Assembly: GCF_040958095.1 (NCBI RefSeq)
Contig: NC_091175.1
Span: 22,979,679 to 23,043,678, forward strand
Direction of reading: 5' to 3'
DNA length: 64,000 nucleotides
Source of the DNA: Procambarus clarkii
Taxonomy: Eukaryota; Arthropoda; Malacostraca; Decapoda; Cambaridae
Shown here: positions 14,101 through 26,536 of the stretch, in pieces
Layout of the letters: each line of letters opens with the position of its first letter
Numbering within the stretch: position 1 is the first letter of the stretch
Translations under genes and position numbers: made by a program
The notes under the pieces: generated by a model
What the model was told of the DNA's origin: nothing
What the model saw: only the letters and a program-made list of their open reading frames with translations
The model's database searches: none

Positions 14101-17100
14101 CGTGCAGTTTTAAAAATATCCCAAACATCCCATATTCGACCCTTGAGCCATATTTTGGAGCCAAATTCTTGCTCTCTGCACATATTCGCAGTTAAAAGTT
14201 ACGTCTTTTTATACCGAAAATATGCCATTTACTGAGAGCAGCGATGGGTCACATTTTGCCCCCCCCCCCCTGTAGTTTTCAAAATATCCCAAACATCCCA
14301 AATTAGACACTTGAGCCATTTTTTGAAGGCAAATTCTGGCTCTCTGCACGTATTAGCAGTTTGAAATTTCGAATTTTTATACAGAAATAATGCCAATTAC
14401 TGAGAAGGCGAAGGGTCACATTTGGCCAAAATCCCACTGCAGTTTTCAAAATATCCCAAACATCCCAAATTCCACTCTTGAGCCATTGTTTGGAGCCACA
14501 TTCTGGCTCTCTGCACGTATTCGCAGTTTGAAATTAGGACTTTATATATAGAAAATATGCCAATTACTGAGAGCGGCGATGGATCACACTTTGCCCAAAC
14601 CCTCCCTGCAGTTTTCAAAATATTCCAAACATCCCAAAATTGGCTTTTGTGCCGTATTTTAGAGCCAAATTCTGGCTCTCTGCACGTATTCGCATTTTGA
14701 AATTACGACTATTATACCGATAATTTGCCAACTACTGTAAGCGGCGATGGATCACATTTTGCCCAAAACCCACTGCAGTTTTCATAATATCCCAAACATC
14801 CCAAATTCCAATTTTGACCCATAATTTGGAGCCAAACTATGGCTCTCTGCACGAACTCGCAGTTTGAAATTAGGACTTTTTATACCGAAAATATGCCAAT
14901 TACTGCGAGCAGCGATGGATCACATTTTGCCCAAACCCCCTCCCTGCAGTTTTCAAAATATTCCAAACACCCCAAATTTGGCTCTTGAGCCGTATTTTGG
15001 AGCCAAATTCTGGATCTCTGCACGTATTCGCATTTTGAAATTACGACTTTTTATACCGAAAATTTGCCAATTACTGAGAACGGCGAGGGATCACATTTTG
15101 CCCAAACCCTCCGTGCAGTTTTAAAAATATCCCAAACATCCCATATTCGACCCTTGAGCCGCATTTTGGAGCCAAATTCTTGCTCTCTGCACATATTCGC
15201 AGTTTGAAATTACGAATTTTTATACTGAAAATATGCTAATTACTGAGAGCGGCGATGGGTCACATTTTGCCAAAATCCCCCCCCCCCCTGCATTTTTCAA
15301 AATATCCCAAACGTCCCAAATTCGACGCTTGAGCCATATTTTGAAGCCAAATTCGGGCTCTTTGCATTTGTTTGCAGTTTGAAGTTACGTCTTTTTATAC
15401 CAAAAATATGCCAATTGCTGAGAGCGGAGATGGATCACATTTTGCCCAAACCCTCCCTGAAGATTTCAAAATATTCCAAACATCCCAAATTCGACTCTTG
15501 ATCCATATTTTGGAGCCAAATTTTGACTTTCAGCTCGTATTCGCAGTATGAAATTACGACTTTTTATACCGAAAATATACCAATTACTGAAAGCGGCGAT
15601 GGATCACATTTTGCCCAAACCTTCCCTGTAATTTTCAAAATATCCCCAACAACCCAAATTGGACGCTTAAGCCATATTCAGTAGCCAAATTCTGACTCTC
15701 TGCCCGTACTCGCAGTTTGAAATTACGTCTTTTTATACCGAAAATATGCCAATTACTGAGAGCAGCGATGGGTCACATTTTGACCAACCCCCCCTGCAGT
15801 TTTCAAAATATCCCAAACATCCCTAATTCGACGTTTGAGCCATTTTTTGCAGGCAAATTCTGACTCTCTGCACGTATTAGCAGTTTGAAATTTCGAATTT
15901 TTATACCGAAATAATGACAATTACTGAGAACGGAGTAGGGTCACATTTTGCCCAAAACCCACTGCAATTTTCAAAATATCCCAAACATCCCAAATTCCAC
16001 TCTTGAGCAATATTTTGGAGCCAAATTCTGGCTCTCTGCACGTATTCGCAGTTTGAAATTACGACTTTTCATACCAAAATTCGCCAATTACTGGGAGCGG
16101 CGATGGATCACATTTTGCCCAAACTCTCCCTGCAGTTTTCAAAATATCCCAAATATCCCAAATTCGACCTATGAGTCATATTTTGGAGCCAAATTCTTGT
16201 TCTCTGCATGTATTCGCAGTTTAATATTACGAATTTTTATAACGAAAATATGGCAATTACTGAAAGCGGCAATGGATCACATTTTGCCCAAACACTCCCT
16301 GCAGTTTTCAAAATCCCCCCAACCATCGCAAATTGGACACTTGAGCTATATTTTGGAGCCAAATTTTGGCTTTTTGCACGTATTCGCAGTTTTAAATTAC
16401 AATTTTTTTACCGGGAATGTGCCAATTACTGAAAGCATCGATGGAACACATTACACCCAAACCCTCCCTGCAGTTTTCAAAATATTCCAAACATCCCAAA
16501 TTTGACCCTTGAGCCATATTTTGGAGCCAAATTTTGGCTCTCTGCACATATTCGCAGTCTGAAATTACGGCTTTTTGTACCGAAATTATGTCAATTACTG
16601 AGAGCGGCGATTGGTCACATTTTGCCCAAACCCCCCCTGCAGTTTTCAAAATTTCTAAAACACCCCCAAATTCGATGCTTGAGCCATATTTTGGAAGCAA
16701 ATGCTGGCTCTCTGCTCGTATTCGCCGTTTGATATTACGACTTTTTATACCGAAAATATGCCAAATTACTGAGAGCTTCGATGAAACACATTTTACCCAA
16801 ACCACCCTTCAGATTTCGAAATATCCCAAGGTCCCAAATTCGACCCTCGAGCCATATTTTGGAGATAAATTCTGGCTCTCTGCACGTATTCGCAGTTTCA
16901 AATTACGACTTTTTATACTGAAAATATGCCAATTACTTAGACCGGCGATGGGTCACATTTTGCCCCAACCCCTCTTTGCAGTTTTCAAAAAATCCAAAAC
17001 AACCCAAATTCGACGCTGGAGCAAAATTTTGGAGCCAAATTCTGGCTCTCTGCACGAATTCTCAGTTTGAAATTACGACTTTTTATACCGAAAATTTGCC

Positions 17101-17304
17101 AATTACTAAGAACGGCGAAGGATCACATTTTGTCCAAACCTCCCTGCAGTTTTCAAAATATCCCAAACATCCCTAAATTCGACCCTTGAGCCATATTTTG
17201 GAGCCAAATTCTGGCTCTCTGCACGTATTCGGAATTTGAAATTACGACTTTTTATACCAAAAATATGCAAAATACTGAGATCGGCGATGGGTCACATTTT
17301 GCCC

Positions 17305-18585
17305 AAACCCCTCCTGCAGTTTTCAAAATATTACAAACATTCCAAATTCAACCCTTGAGCCATATCTTGGAGCCAAATTCTGGCTCTCTTCACGTGTTCG
17401 TATTTTGAAATTACGACTTTTTATACCGAAAATATGACAATTTCTGAGAGCGGCGATGGATCACATTTTGCCCAAACCCCCCTTGCAATTTTCAAAATTT
17501 CCCAAACAACTCAAATTCGACGCTTGAGCCATATTTTGGCGCCAAATTCTGGCTCTCAGCACGTATTCGCAGTTTGAAATTACTACTTTTTATACCGAAA
17601 ATATGACAATTACGGAGAGCGGATATGGGTCACATTTTGACCAAATCCCCCTTGCAGTTTTCATAATATCCCAAACATTCCAATTTCGACGCTTGAGCCA
17701 TATTTTGGAGCCAAACTCTGACTCTCTGCTAGAGAAATTTCAAACAGTTTTCATAATTCCCCAAACATCCCAAATTCGACCTTTGTGCCATATTTTGGAG
17801 CCAAATTCTAGCTCTCTGCACGTATTCGCAGTTTGAAATTTTGACTTTTTATACCGAAAATATGCAAAATACTGAGATCGGCGATGGGTCACATTTTGCC
17901 CAAACCCTCCCTGCAGTTTTCAAAATATTCCAAACATCATAAATTTGACCCTTGAACCATAATTTACAGCGAAATTCTGGCTCTCTGCACGTATTCGTAT
18001 TTTGAAGTTATGACTTTTTATACCGAAAATATGTTAATTTCTGAGAGCAGCGATGGAAAACATTTTGCCCCCCCCCCCCCTAAAGTTTTCAAAATATCCC
18101 AACCACTCTAAATTCGACGCTTGAGCCATATTTTGGAGCCAAATTCTGGCTCTCTACACATATTCGCAGTTTGAAATTACGACTTTTTATACCGAAAATA
18201 TGCCAATTACTGAGAGCGGTGATGGAAAACATTATGCCCAAACCTTCCCTACAAAATATCAAAATTTCAAAATATCCCAAACGTCCCTAATTTTAAGCTT
18301 GAACCATATTTTGGAGCCAAATTCTGGCTCTCTGCACGAATTCGCAGTTTGAAATTACGACTTTCTATACCGAAAATATGAAATTACTGAAATCAGCGAT
18401 GGATCCCATTTTACCCAAACCCTCCCTGCAGTTTTCAAAATATCCCAAACTTCCCAAATTTGACGCTTGAACCATATTTAGGAGCCAAATTCTTGCTCTC
18501 TGCACGTGTTCGCAGTTTGAAATTACGACTTTTTATACCGAAAATACACCAGGTACTGAGAATTACGATGGGTCACATTTTGACT
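17305..18585 (+). repeat. 1281-bp tandem duplication within satellite B, copy 1
   Basis: A multi-monomer block repeated directly afterwards with an offset of exactly 1281 bp. It contains a rearranged monomer at about 17731-17750 (CTAGAGAAATTTCAAACAG) and a poly-C run near 18069. Both are present in the second copy. The two copies look essentially identical except at the edges and in the C-run. Confidence 0.88.
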
Positions 18586-19866
18586 AAACCCCTCCTGCAG
18601 TTTTCAAAATATTACAAACATTCCAAATTCAACCCTTGAGCCATATCTTGGAGCCAAATTCTGGCTCTCTTCACGTGTTCGTATTTTGAAATTACGACTT
18701 TTTATACCGAAAATATGACAATTTCTGAGAGCGGCGATGGATCACATTTTGCCCAAACCCCCCTTGCAATTTTCAAAATTTCCCAAACAACTCAAATTCG
18801 ACGCTTGAGCCATATTTTGGCGCCAAATTCTGGCTCTCAGCACGTATTCGCAGTTTGAAATTACTACTTTTTATACCGAAAATATGACAATTACGGAGAG
18901 CGGATATGGGTCACATTTTGACCAAATCCCCCTTGCAGTTTTCATAATATCCCAAACATTCCAATTTCGACGCTTGAGCCATATTTTGGAGCCAAACTCT
19001 GACTCTCTGCTAGAGAAATTTCAAACAGTTTTCATAATTCCCCAAACATCCCAAATTCGACCTTTGTGCCATATTTTGGAGCCAAATTCTAGCTCTCTGC
19101 ACGTATTCGCAGTTTGAAATTTTGACTTTTTATACCGAAAATATGCAAAATACTGAGATCGGCGATGGGTCACATTTTGCCCAAACCCTCCCTGCAGTTT
19201 TCAAAATATTCCAAACATCATAAATTTGACCCTTGAACCATAATTTACAGCGAAATTCTGGCTCTCTGCACGTATTCGTATTTTGAAGTTATGACTTTTT
19301 ATACCGAAAATATGTTAATTTCTGAGAGCAGCGATGGAAAACATTTTTGCCCCCCCCCCCCTAAAGTTTTCAAAATATCCCAACCACTCTAAATTCGACG
19401 CTTGAGCCATATTTTGGAGCCAAATTCTGGCTCTCTACACATATTCGCAGTTTGAAATTACGACTTTTTATACCGAAAATATGCCAATTACTGAGAGCGG
19501 TGATGGAAAACATTATGCCCAAACCTTCCCTACAAAATATCAAAATTTCAAAATATCCCAAACGTCCCTAATTTTAAGCTTGAACCATATTTTGGAGCCA
19601 AATTCTGGCTCTCTGCACGAATTCGCAGTTTGAAATTACGACTTTCTATACCGAAAATATGAAATTACTGAAATCAGCGATGGATCCCATTTTACCCAAA
19701 CCCTCCCTGCAGTTTTCAAAATATCCCAAACTTCCCAAATTTGACGCTTGAACCATATTTAGGAGCCAAATTCTTGCTCTCTGCACGTGTTCGCAGTTTG
19801 AAATTACGACTTTTTATACCGAAAATACACCAGGTACTGAGAATTACGATGGGTCACATTTTGACT
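18586..19866 (+). repeat. 1281-bp tandem duplication within satellite B, copy 2
   Basis: Direct repeat of 17305-18585. The near-perfect identity, including the rearranged monomer near 19012-19031, points to a very recent duplication or to gene conversion. An assembly duplication cannot be ruled out from sequence alone. Confidence 0.88.
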
Positions 19867-20383
19867 AAACCCCTCTTGCAGTTTTCAAAATATCCCAAAC
19901 ATTCCAATTTCGACGATTGAGCCATATTTTGGAGCCAAATTCTAGCTCTCTGCACGTATTCGCAGTTTGAAATTTTGACTTTTTATACCGAAAATATGCA
20001 AAATACTGAGATCGGCGATGGGTCACATTTTGCCCAAACCCTCCATGAAGTTTTCAAAATATTCCAAACATCATAAATTTGGCCCTTGAGCCATAATTTT
20101 GAGCCAAATTCTGGCACTTTGCACGTATTCGTATTTTGAAGTTACGACTTTTTATCCCGAAAATATGCTAATTTCTGAGAGCAGCGATGGAAAACATTTT
20201 GCCCAAACCCCCCCTACAGTTTTCAAAATATCCCAAACACTCTAAATTCGACGCTTGAGCCATATTTTGGAGCCAAATTCTGGCTCTCTACACACATTCG
20301 CAGTTTGAAATTACGACTTTTTATACCGAAAATATGCCAATTACTGAGAGCGGTGATGGAAAACATTATGCCCAAACCTTCCT

Positions 20384-21968
20384 GTTGGATATTTCCAACA
20401 TCGAATACAGCATTGTTGTATTCTCATTACTTATTACTAACCATACTAAATATTGTAGTAAGTAAAATTAACAACTCGTAGAATTCTCATGTGCTAATAA
20501 TTCATCTGTGCATTAGGCTAGAATTCTCACGTCACCTGACGCCAGTATTGCGTCAGATTTCTTTACAGTAAAACACATTATATTCAATTTGTGTGAGAAT
20601 TAAATACGATTCTCCATAATTAAAGCATTCTGTATGACAACTGATTGCAGACGAATTGTTCTCTAACTAAAAGCCGAATAGAGCGTTAGAATCATAGCGT
20701 CTACCTCGCGATAGAGTTAACGTCATCAATGAATGCCATGGGGAGACATTAATTCCTCTCCCTTATATATTTACTATTCCTAAATCGGTAAATAATAATA
20801 TTTCGTTCCTCTAAATAATAAACCCGTCCAGTCTTTAAAGTTTCAAGCGCGAATGCGAGAAATATTAATGTTCGTGACAATAATTTGTGTTATGAACGTC
20901 GACTCGGCGTGGGTTGGAGGGACGCCACCATCCTCAGTACGCGGACACGTGCAGAACCGAAAGGAAGCAAAGCTGCGCTTACCGTACTCATAAAAAGACG
21001 CCATTGTCCAGCAAATAGGACAGGTGTGATCCATCCTCAGATGAAAGCCGCCACTGTGAGGCGTGAATGACCTTGCAGATAATATCTTCAACTAGTGCTG
21101 GTGTTAAATGAGGGACCCCTTGACTTGGTTCCTGACGACACGTGATCAGCCAGCTTGAAACGCATCACTATCCAGGATAGGTTCACCGGAGCCTGGGATG
21201 CGAGATTACGGCAATCTTAATACTTATACAGTGCCCACAGCTAAGTATTCCTTTATTTGATGCATCATTTACAGGTCTGTTAATAGCGGGGTGATTGTTC
21301 GTTAAGCAGCGGGATAACACCTAATAACAGGTGATTAGAATTCCATCTGTAGATATTAATATTTTTGAATATGAATTGAGTAGTTAAATCAATTGCTACT
21401 GGTAGTTATTTATCTTGCAGCCCGAGAGAAGAATTCCTCCGGCTGTCTCCTCCATGTTAACCCGTACAACTCGTCAGTGTACCGAATCTGGAGAATTAAG
21501 AGGACTACTATGGTTATCTAAAGGAATGTGCTCCAAGCTAAGGCTTATTTCTTTTTTATCCATTTCCTTGCAATTTGATTTATTCAGAATGTTTGATATT
21601 AATGTGTGATTTACTGTAACTCATTATTATATTCATATTCATGTTCTTCTTTATGTGAATGATATCATATCCAGCATTATTTATAGGATTAGATTATTAT
21701 TAATTGAATTAGTGAACGAACCACACTGATTCCTGGACGTACTTACCTCCAGTAATAACCCCCCAATGTAGGTGTTTGAGGTTTGTTTCTTTAATAATAC
21801 AGCCCATTAATTATTCTCATGATCATGCTTTCTAGTTATATCCATAGTCACTGGTTTTCTCTAGAATTTTATCCAATGATCTGAAATTCTCAGTTTCCCT
21901 CTTTACTTTAAAAGCGGGTGGTCCTTCGTAATTTAATTTACTACTTTAATTATTAATTAATCAGAATC
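20384..21968. mobile_element. Non-satellite insertion of about 1.6 kb, LTR-like left end
   Basis: Unique DNA interrupting satellite B. It starts TGTTGGATATTTCCAACA, the TG start and short palindrome typical of LTR ends. It also has a TATA-like TATATATTTACTATT near 20765 and AATAATAAA near 20815. The right end is TTAATCAGAATCA before satellite sequence resumes. I see no integrase, protease or reverse transcriptase, and no convincing protein in any frame. A clean target duplication is not visible, because flanking GCCCAAA and CTTCC strings occur on both sides only imperfectly. It could be a solo LTR or an unrelated non-coding element. Confidence 0.45.
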
Positions 21969-23228
21969 AAGCCCAAATATCCCACACTTCCCTACAAAAT
22001 ATCAAAATTTCAAAATATCCCAAACATCCCTAATTTTAAGCTTGAACCATATTTTGGAGCCAACTTCAGGCTTTCTGCACGAATTCGAAGTTTGAAATTA
22101 CGAATTTTTATACAGAAAATATGCCAATTACTGAGAGCGGCGATGGGTCACATTTTGCCTAAACTCCCACCTAAGTTTTCAAAATATCCCAAACGTCCCA
22201 AAATTGACAATTGAGCATATTTTGGAGCCAAATTCTGGCCCTCTGCACGAATTCGCAGTTTGAAATTACGACTTTCTATACCGAAAATATGAAATTACTG
22301 AGAGCGGCGATGGGTCACACTTTGCCTAAACTCCCCTGCAGTTTTTAAATATATCACAAACATCCCAAATTCAAGCCTTGAGCCCTATTTTGGAGCCAAA
22401 TTCTGGCTCTCTGCACGTATTCGCAGTTTGAATTTACGATTTTTTTACCGAAAATATGCCAATTACTGAGAGCGGCGATGGGTCACATTTTGCACAAACC
22501 CTCCTGCAGTTCTCAAGATAACCCAAACATCCAAAATTCGACCCTTGAACCATATTTTGGAGCCAAATCCTGGCTCTCTGCACGTATTCGCAGTTTGAAA
22601 TTACAACGTTTTTTACCGAAAATATGCTAATTACTGAGAGCAGCGATGGATTACATTTTGCCCAAACCCTCCCTGCAGTTTTCAAAATATCCCAAACATT
22701 CCTATTTCGACGCTTGAGCCATATTTTGGAGCCAAATTCTGGCTCTCTGCAAGTATTCGCAGTTTGAAATTTCGACTTTTTATACCGAAATACCGCCAAT
22801 TACTGAGAACGGCAATGGCTCACAATTTGTCCAATCCCTCCCTGCAGTTTTCAAAATATCCCAAACATCCCAAAATCGACCCTTGAGCTATATTTTGGAG
22901 GAAAATTCTGGCTCTCTGCACGTATTCGCTGTTTGAAATTACGACTTTTTATACCGAAAATATGCCAATTACTGAAAGTGGGGATTGATCACATTTTGCC
23001 TAAAAACACCCTGTCGAAAGGCTCCCTGCAGTTTTCAAAATATCGTAAACATCACAAATTTGACCCCTGAACCATATTTTGGAGCCAAATTCTGGCTCTC
23101 AGCACGTATTCGCAGTTTGAAATTACGACATTTTATAACGAAAATATGCCAATTACTGAAATCAGCGATGGATCCCATTTTACCCAAACCCTCCCTGCAG
23201 TTTTCAAAATGACCCAAACTTCCTAAAT
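21969..23228 (+). repeat. Satellite B, continuation after insertion
   Basis: About 7.5 monomers of the 168-bp satellite in the same orientation as the main array. The first monomer resumes at the ACTTCCCTACAAAATATCAA variant also found just before the insertion point in the 18240 and 19530 monomers. The block therefore belonged to the same array. One monomer near 22995-23030 holds an extra 20-25 bases (ACACCCTGTCGAAAGG). Confidence 0.9.
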
Positions 23229-26200
23229 TCGAATTCTACGTGGAGAGAGTCAGAATTTGGCTCCAAAATATTGCTAAGGCGTCGGATTTGAGATGTTTGA
23301 GATATTTTGAAAACTGCAGGAGGGTTTGCTCAAAATATGACTTATCGCCGCTTTAAGTAATTGACATATTTTTGGTATAAAAAGTCGTAATTTCACACTG
23401 CGAATATGTGCAGAGCCATAATTTGGCTCCAAAATATTGCTCATGTTTCAAATTTGGGATGTTTGGGATATTTTGAAAACTGGAGGGGGGATTAGGCAAA
23501 ATGTGACCCATCGCTGCTGTCAGTAATTAGCAGTTTTTCAGTATAAAAAGTCATAATTTCAATCTGCGAATACTTGCAGAGAGCCAGAATTTGGCTCCAA
23601 TGTATGGCTCAGGCGTCAAATTTGGGTTGTTTGGGATAATTTGAAAACTGCAGGTGGGTTTTGGGCAAAATGTGACCAATCGCCGCTTTCAGTAGTTGGT
23701 ATATTTTCGGTATAAACAGTCGTAATTTCAAACTTCAAATTAGTGCAGAGAGCCAAAATTTTGTTCGAAAATATGGCTCAGGCGTCGAATTTGGGATGTT
23801 TGGGATATTTTGAAAACGTCAGGGGGGTTTGGGCAAAATGTGACCAATCGTCGCTCTCAGTACTTGGCATATTTTCGGTATAAGAGGTCGTAATTTCAAA
23901 CAGCAAATTCGTGCAGAGAGCCAGAATTTGGTTCGAAATATATCTAGGCGTCGAATTTGGGATGTTTGGCATATTTTGAAAACTGCAAGGGGGTTTGGGC
24001 AAAATGTGACCCTTCGCCGCTTTCTGTGGCATATTTTCGGTATAAAAAGTAGTAATTTCAAATGCGAATACGTGCAGTGAGCCAGAACTTAGCTCCAAAA
24101 TATGGCTCAGGTGTCGAATTTTGAATGTTTGTGATATTTTGAAAACTGCAAGGGGGTTAGCGCTAAATGTGACCCATCGCCGCTTTCAGTAATTGGCATA
24201 TTTTCGGTAAAAAAAGTTGGAATTTCAAGCTGCGAACACGAGCTTAGAGCCAGAATTTGGCCCCAAAATATGGCTCAGGTTTCAAATTCAGGATGTTTAG
24301 GATATTTTGAAAATTGCATGGATGGGGGGATAGGGCAAAATGTGACCCATCGCAGCTGTCAGTAATTAGCAGTTTATCAGTATAAAAAGTCATAATTTCA
24401 ATCTGCGAATACTTGCAGAGAGCTAGAATTTGACTCGAAAATATGGCTCAGTCCTCGAATTTAAGATGTTTGGGATATTTTGAAAAATGCAAGAGGCTTT
24501 GGGCAAAATGTGACCCATGGCCGCTTTTAGTAATTTGCATATTTTCAGAATAAAAAGTAGCAATTTCAAACTGCTAATACGTGCAGAGAGCTAGAATTTG
24601 GTTTCAAAATATTGCTCAGGATGCGAATTTGGGTTGTTTGGGATATTCTGAAAACTGTAGGGGGGGGGGAGAAATGTGACCCATCGCCGCTTTCAGTAAT
24701 TGGCATATTTTCGGTAAAAATTCGTTATTTCAAACTGCGAATACGTGGAGAGAGCCAGAATTTGGGTCCAAAATATGGCTCAAGCGTCGAATTTGGGATG
24801 TTTGGGATATTTTGAAAACTGCAGGAAGGGGTTGGGTCAAAATGTAATCCATCGCCGCAATCAGTAATTGGCATATTTTCGGTATAAAAATTCGTAATTT
24901 CAAATTGCGAATACATGGAGAAAGCCAGAATTTGGCTGTAAATATTGGATCGATGGTCGAATTTGGGATGTTTTGGATGTTTTGAAAACTGCAGGGGGGT
25001 TTAGGCAAAATGTGACTTATCGCCGCTATCAGTAATTGGCATATTTTCGGTATAAAAATTCGTAATTTCAAACTGCAAATACGTGTAGAGAGCCAGAATT
25101 TGGCTCCAAAATATGGTTCAAGCGTTTAATTTGGGATGTTTGGGATATTTTGAAAACTGCAGGGAGGGTTTGGGCAAAATGTGATCCGTCGCCGCTTTCA
25201 GTAATTGGCATAATTTTGGTATAAAAAATGGTAATTTCAAACTACGAATACGTGCAGAGAGCTTGAATTTGGCTCTAAAATATAGCTCAAGGGTCGAATT
25301 TGGGATGTTTGGTATATTTTGAAAATTGCAGGGGGGGGGGGGTTAGGGAAAATGTGATCCATCGCCGCTCACAGTAATTGGCATATTTTCGGTATAAAAA
25401 GTCGTATTTTCAAACAGCGAATACGTGCAGAGAGCCAGAATTTTGCTCCAAAATATGGCTCAAGCGTCGAATTTGGAATGTTTGGGATGTTTTGAAAACT
25501 GCACGTGGGTTTGGGCAAAATGAGAACCGTCGCCGCTCTCATTAATATGCATATTTTCGGTATAAAAAGTCGTGATTTCAAACTGCGAATACGTGCAGAG
25601 AGCCAGAATTTGGCTCCAAAATATGACTCAAGCGTCGAATTTGGGATGTTTGGGATATTTTGAAAACTGCAGTGAGGGGTGGGGTCAAAATGTGATCCAT
25701 CGCCGCTTTCAGTAATTGACATATTTTCGGTATAAAAAATCGTAGCTTCAAACTGCAAATACGTGCAGAGAGCCAGAAATTGGCTCTAAAATATAGCTCA
25801 AGGGTCGAATTTGGGATGTTTGGGATATTTTAAAAACTGCAGAGGGGGGGGGTGGGGTTGGGTAAAATGTGACCCATCGCAGCTCTCAGTAATTGGCGTA
25901 TTTTCGGTATAAAAAGTCGTACTTTCAAACTGTAAATTCGTCCAGAGAACCAGATTTTTACTCCAAAGTATGGCTCAAGGGGTCGAATTTGGGATATTTG
26001 GGATATTTTGAAAACTGCTGGGGAGTTTGGACAAAATGTGACCCATCGCCGCTCTCAGTAATTGGCATATTTTCGGTATAAAATTCATAATTTCAAACTG
26101 CGAACACGTGTAGAGAGCTTGAATTTGGCTTTAAAATATAGCTCAAGCGTCGAATTTAAGATGTTTGGGATATTTTGAAAACTGCAAGGGGGGGGGGGTG

Positions 26201-26536
26201 GTTAGGGCAACATGTGACCCATGGACGCTCTCAGTAATTAACATTTTTTCGGTATAAAAAGTCGTAATTTCGAACTGCGAATACGTGCAGAGAGCCAGAA
26301 TTTGGCTCCAAAATATGGCTCAAGGGTCGAGTTGAGGATGTTTGGGATATTTTGAAAACTGCAGAGGGGGTTTGGGCAAAATGTGACCCATCGCCGCTCT
26401 CAGTAATTGGCGTATTTTCGGTATAAAAAGTCGTAATTTCAAACTGCGATTACGTGCAGAGAGCAAGAATTTGGCTCCAAAATATGGCTCAAGCGTCGAA
26501 TTTGGGATGTTTGGGATATTTTGAAAACTAATTTTT
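23229..26536 (-). repeat. Satellite B, inverted block
   Basis: About 20 monomers of the 168-bp satellite on the opposite strand. The landmarks read CTGCAG, TTTTGAAAACTGCAG, GAGCCAGAATTTGGCTCC and CCATCGCCGC. The switch occurs at AAATTCGAATTCTACG (about 23226-23241), and the junction itself contains a short palindrome. G-runs near 25331, 25843 and 26190 are the inverted counterpart of the C-runs seen in the plus block. The block ends at TTTTGAAAACTA, where satellite A sequence begins. Confidence 0.93.

Larger units (their letters stand above)
3113..20383 (+). repeat. Satellite B (about 168-bp monomer), main array
   Basis: Tandem array of about 100 monomers. Successive CTGCAG landmarks at 3128, 3296, 3465 and 3632 give a 167-169 bp period. 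Each monomer carries TTTTCAAAATATCCCAAACA, GAGCCATATTTTGGAGCC, TGCACGTATTCGCAGTTTGA, CTTTTTATACCGAAAATATG and GGCGATGGGTCACATTTTGC in that order. Every monomer also has a short hairpin (GAGCCA AATTC TGGCTC, for example 3687-3703). Because 168 is a multiple of three, open frames run across monomer borders and mimic genes. None is a real protein. Monomer divergence is mostly 5-15 percent by eye. Confidence 0.95.

Noticed and set aside
2995..19561. Dozens of open frames of 60-185 codons in the satellite
   Set aside because: They repeat the same peptide every 56 codons because the 168-bp monomer is divisible by three. They lie on both strands and follow the satellite, not any gene signature.
20843..21091. 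82-codon minus-strand frame with Cys residues in the 1.6-kb insertion
   Set aside because: Isolated CPIC and CTCP pairs do not form a known finger. There is an overlapping frame on the other strand, and no splice or family support.
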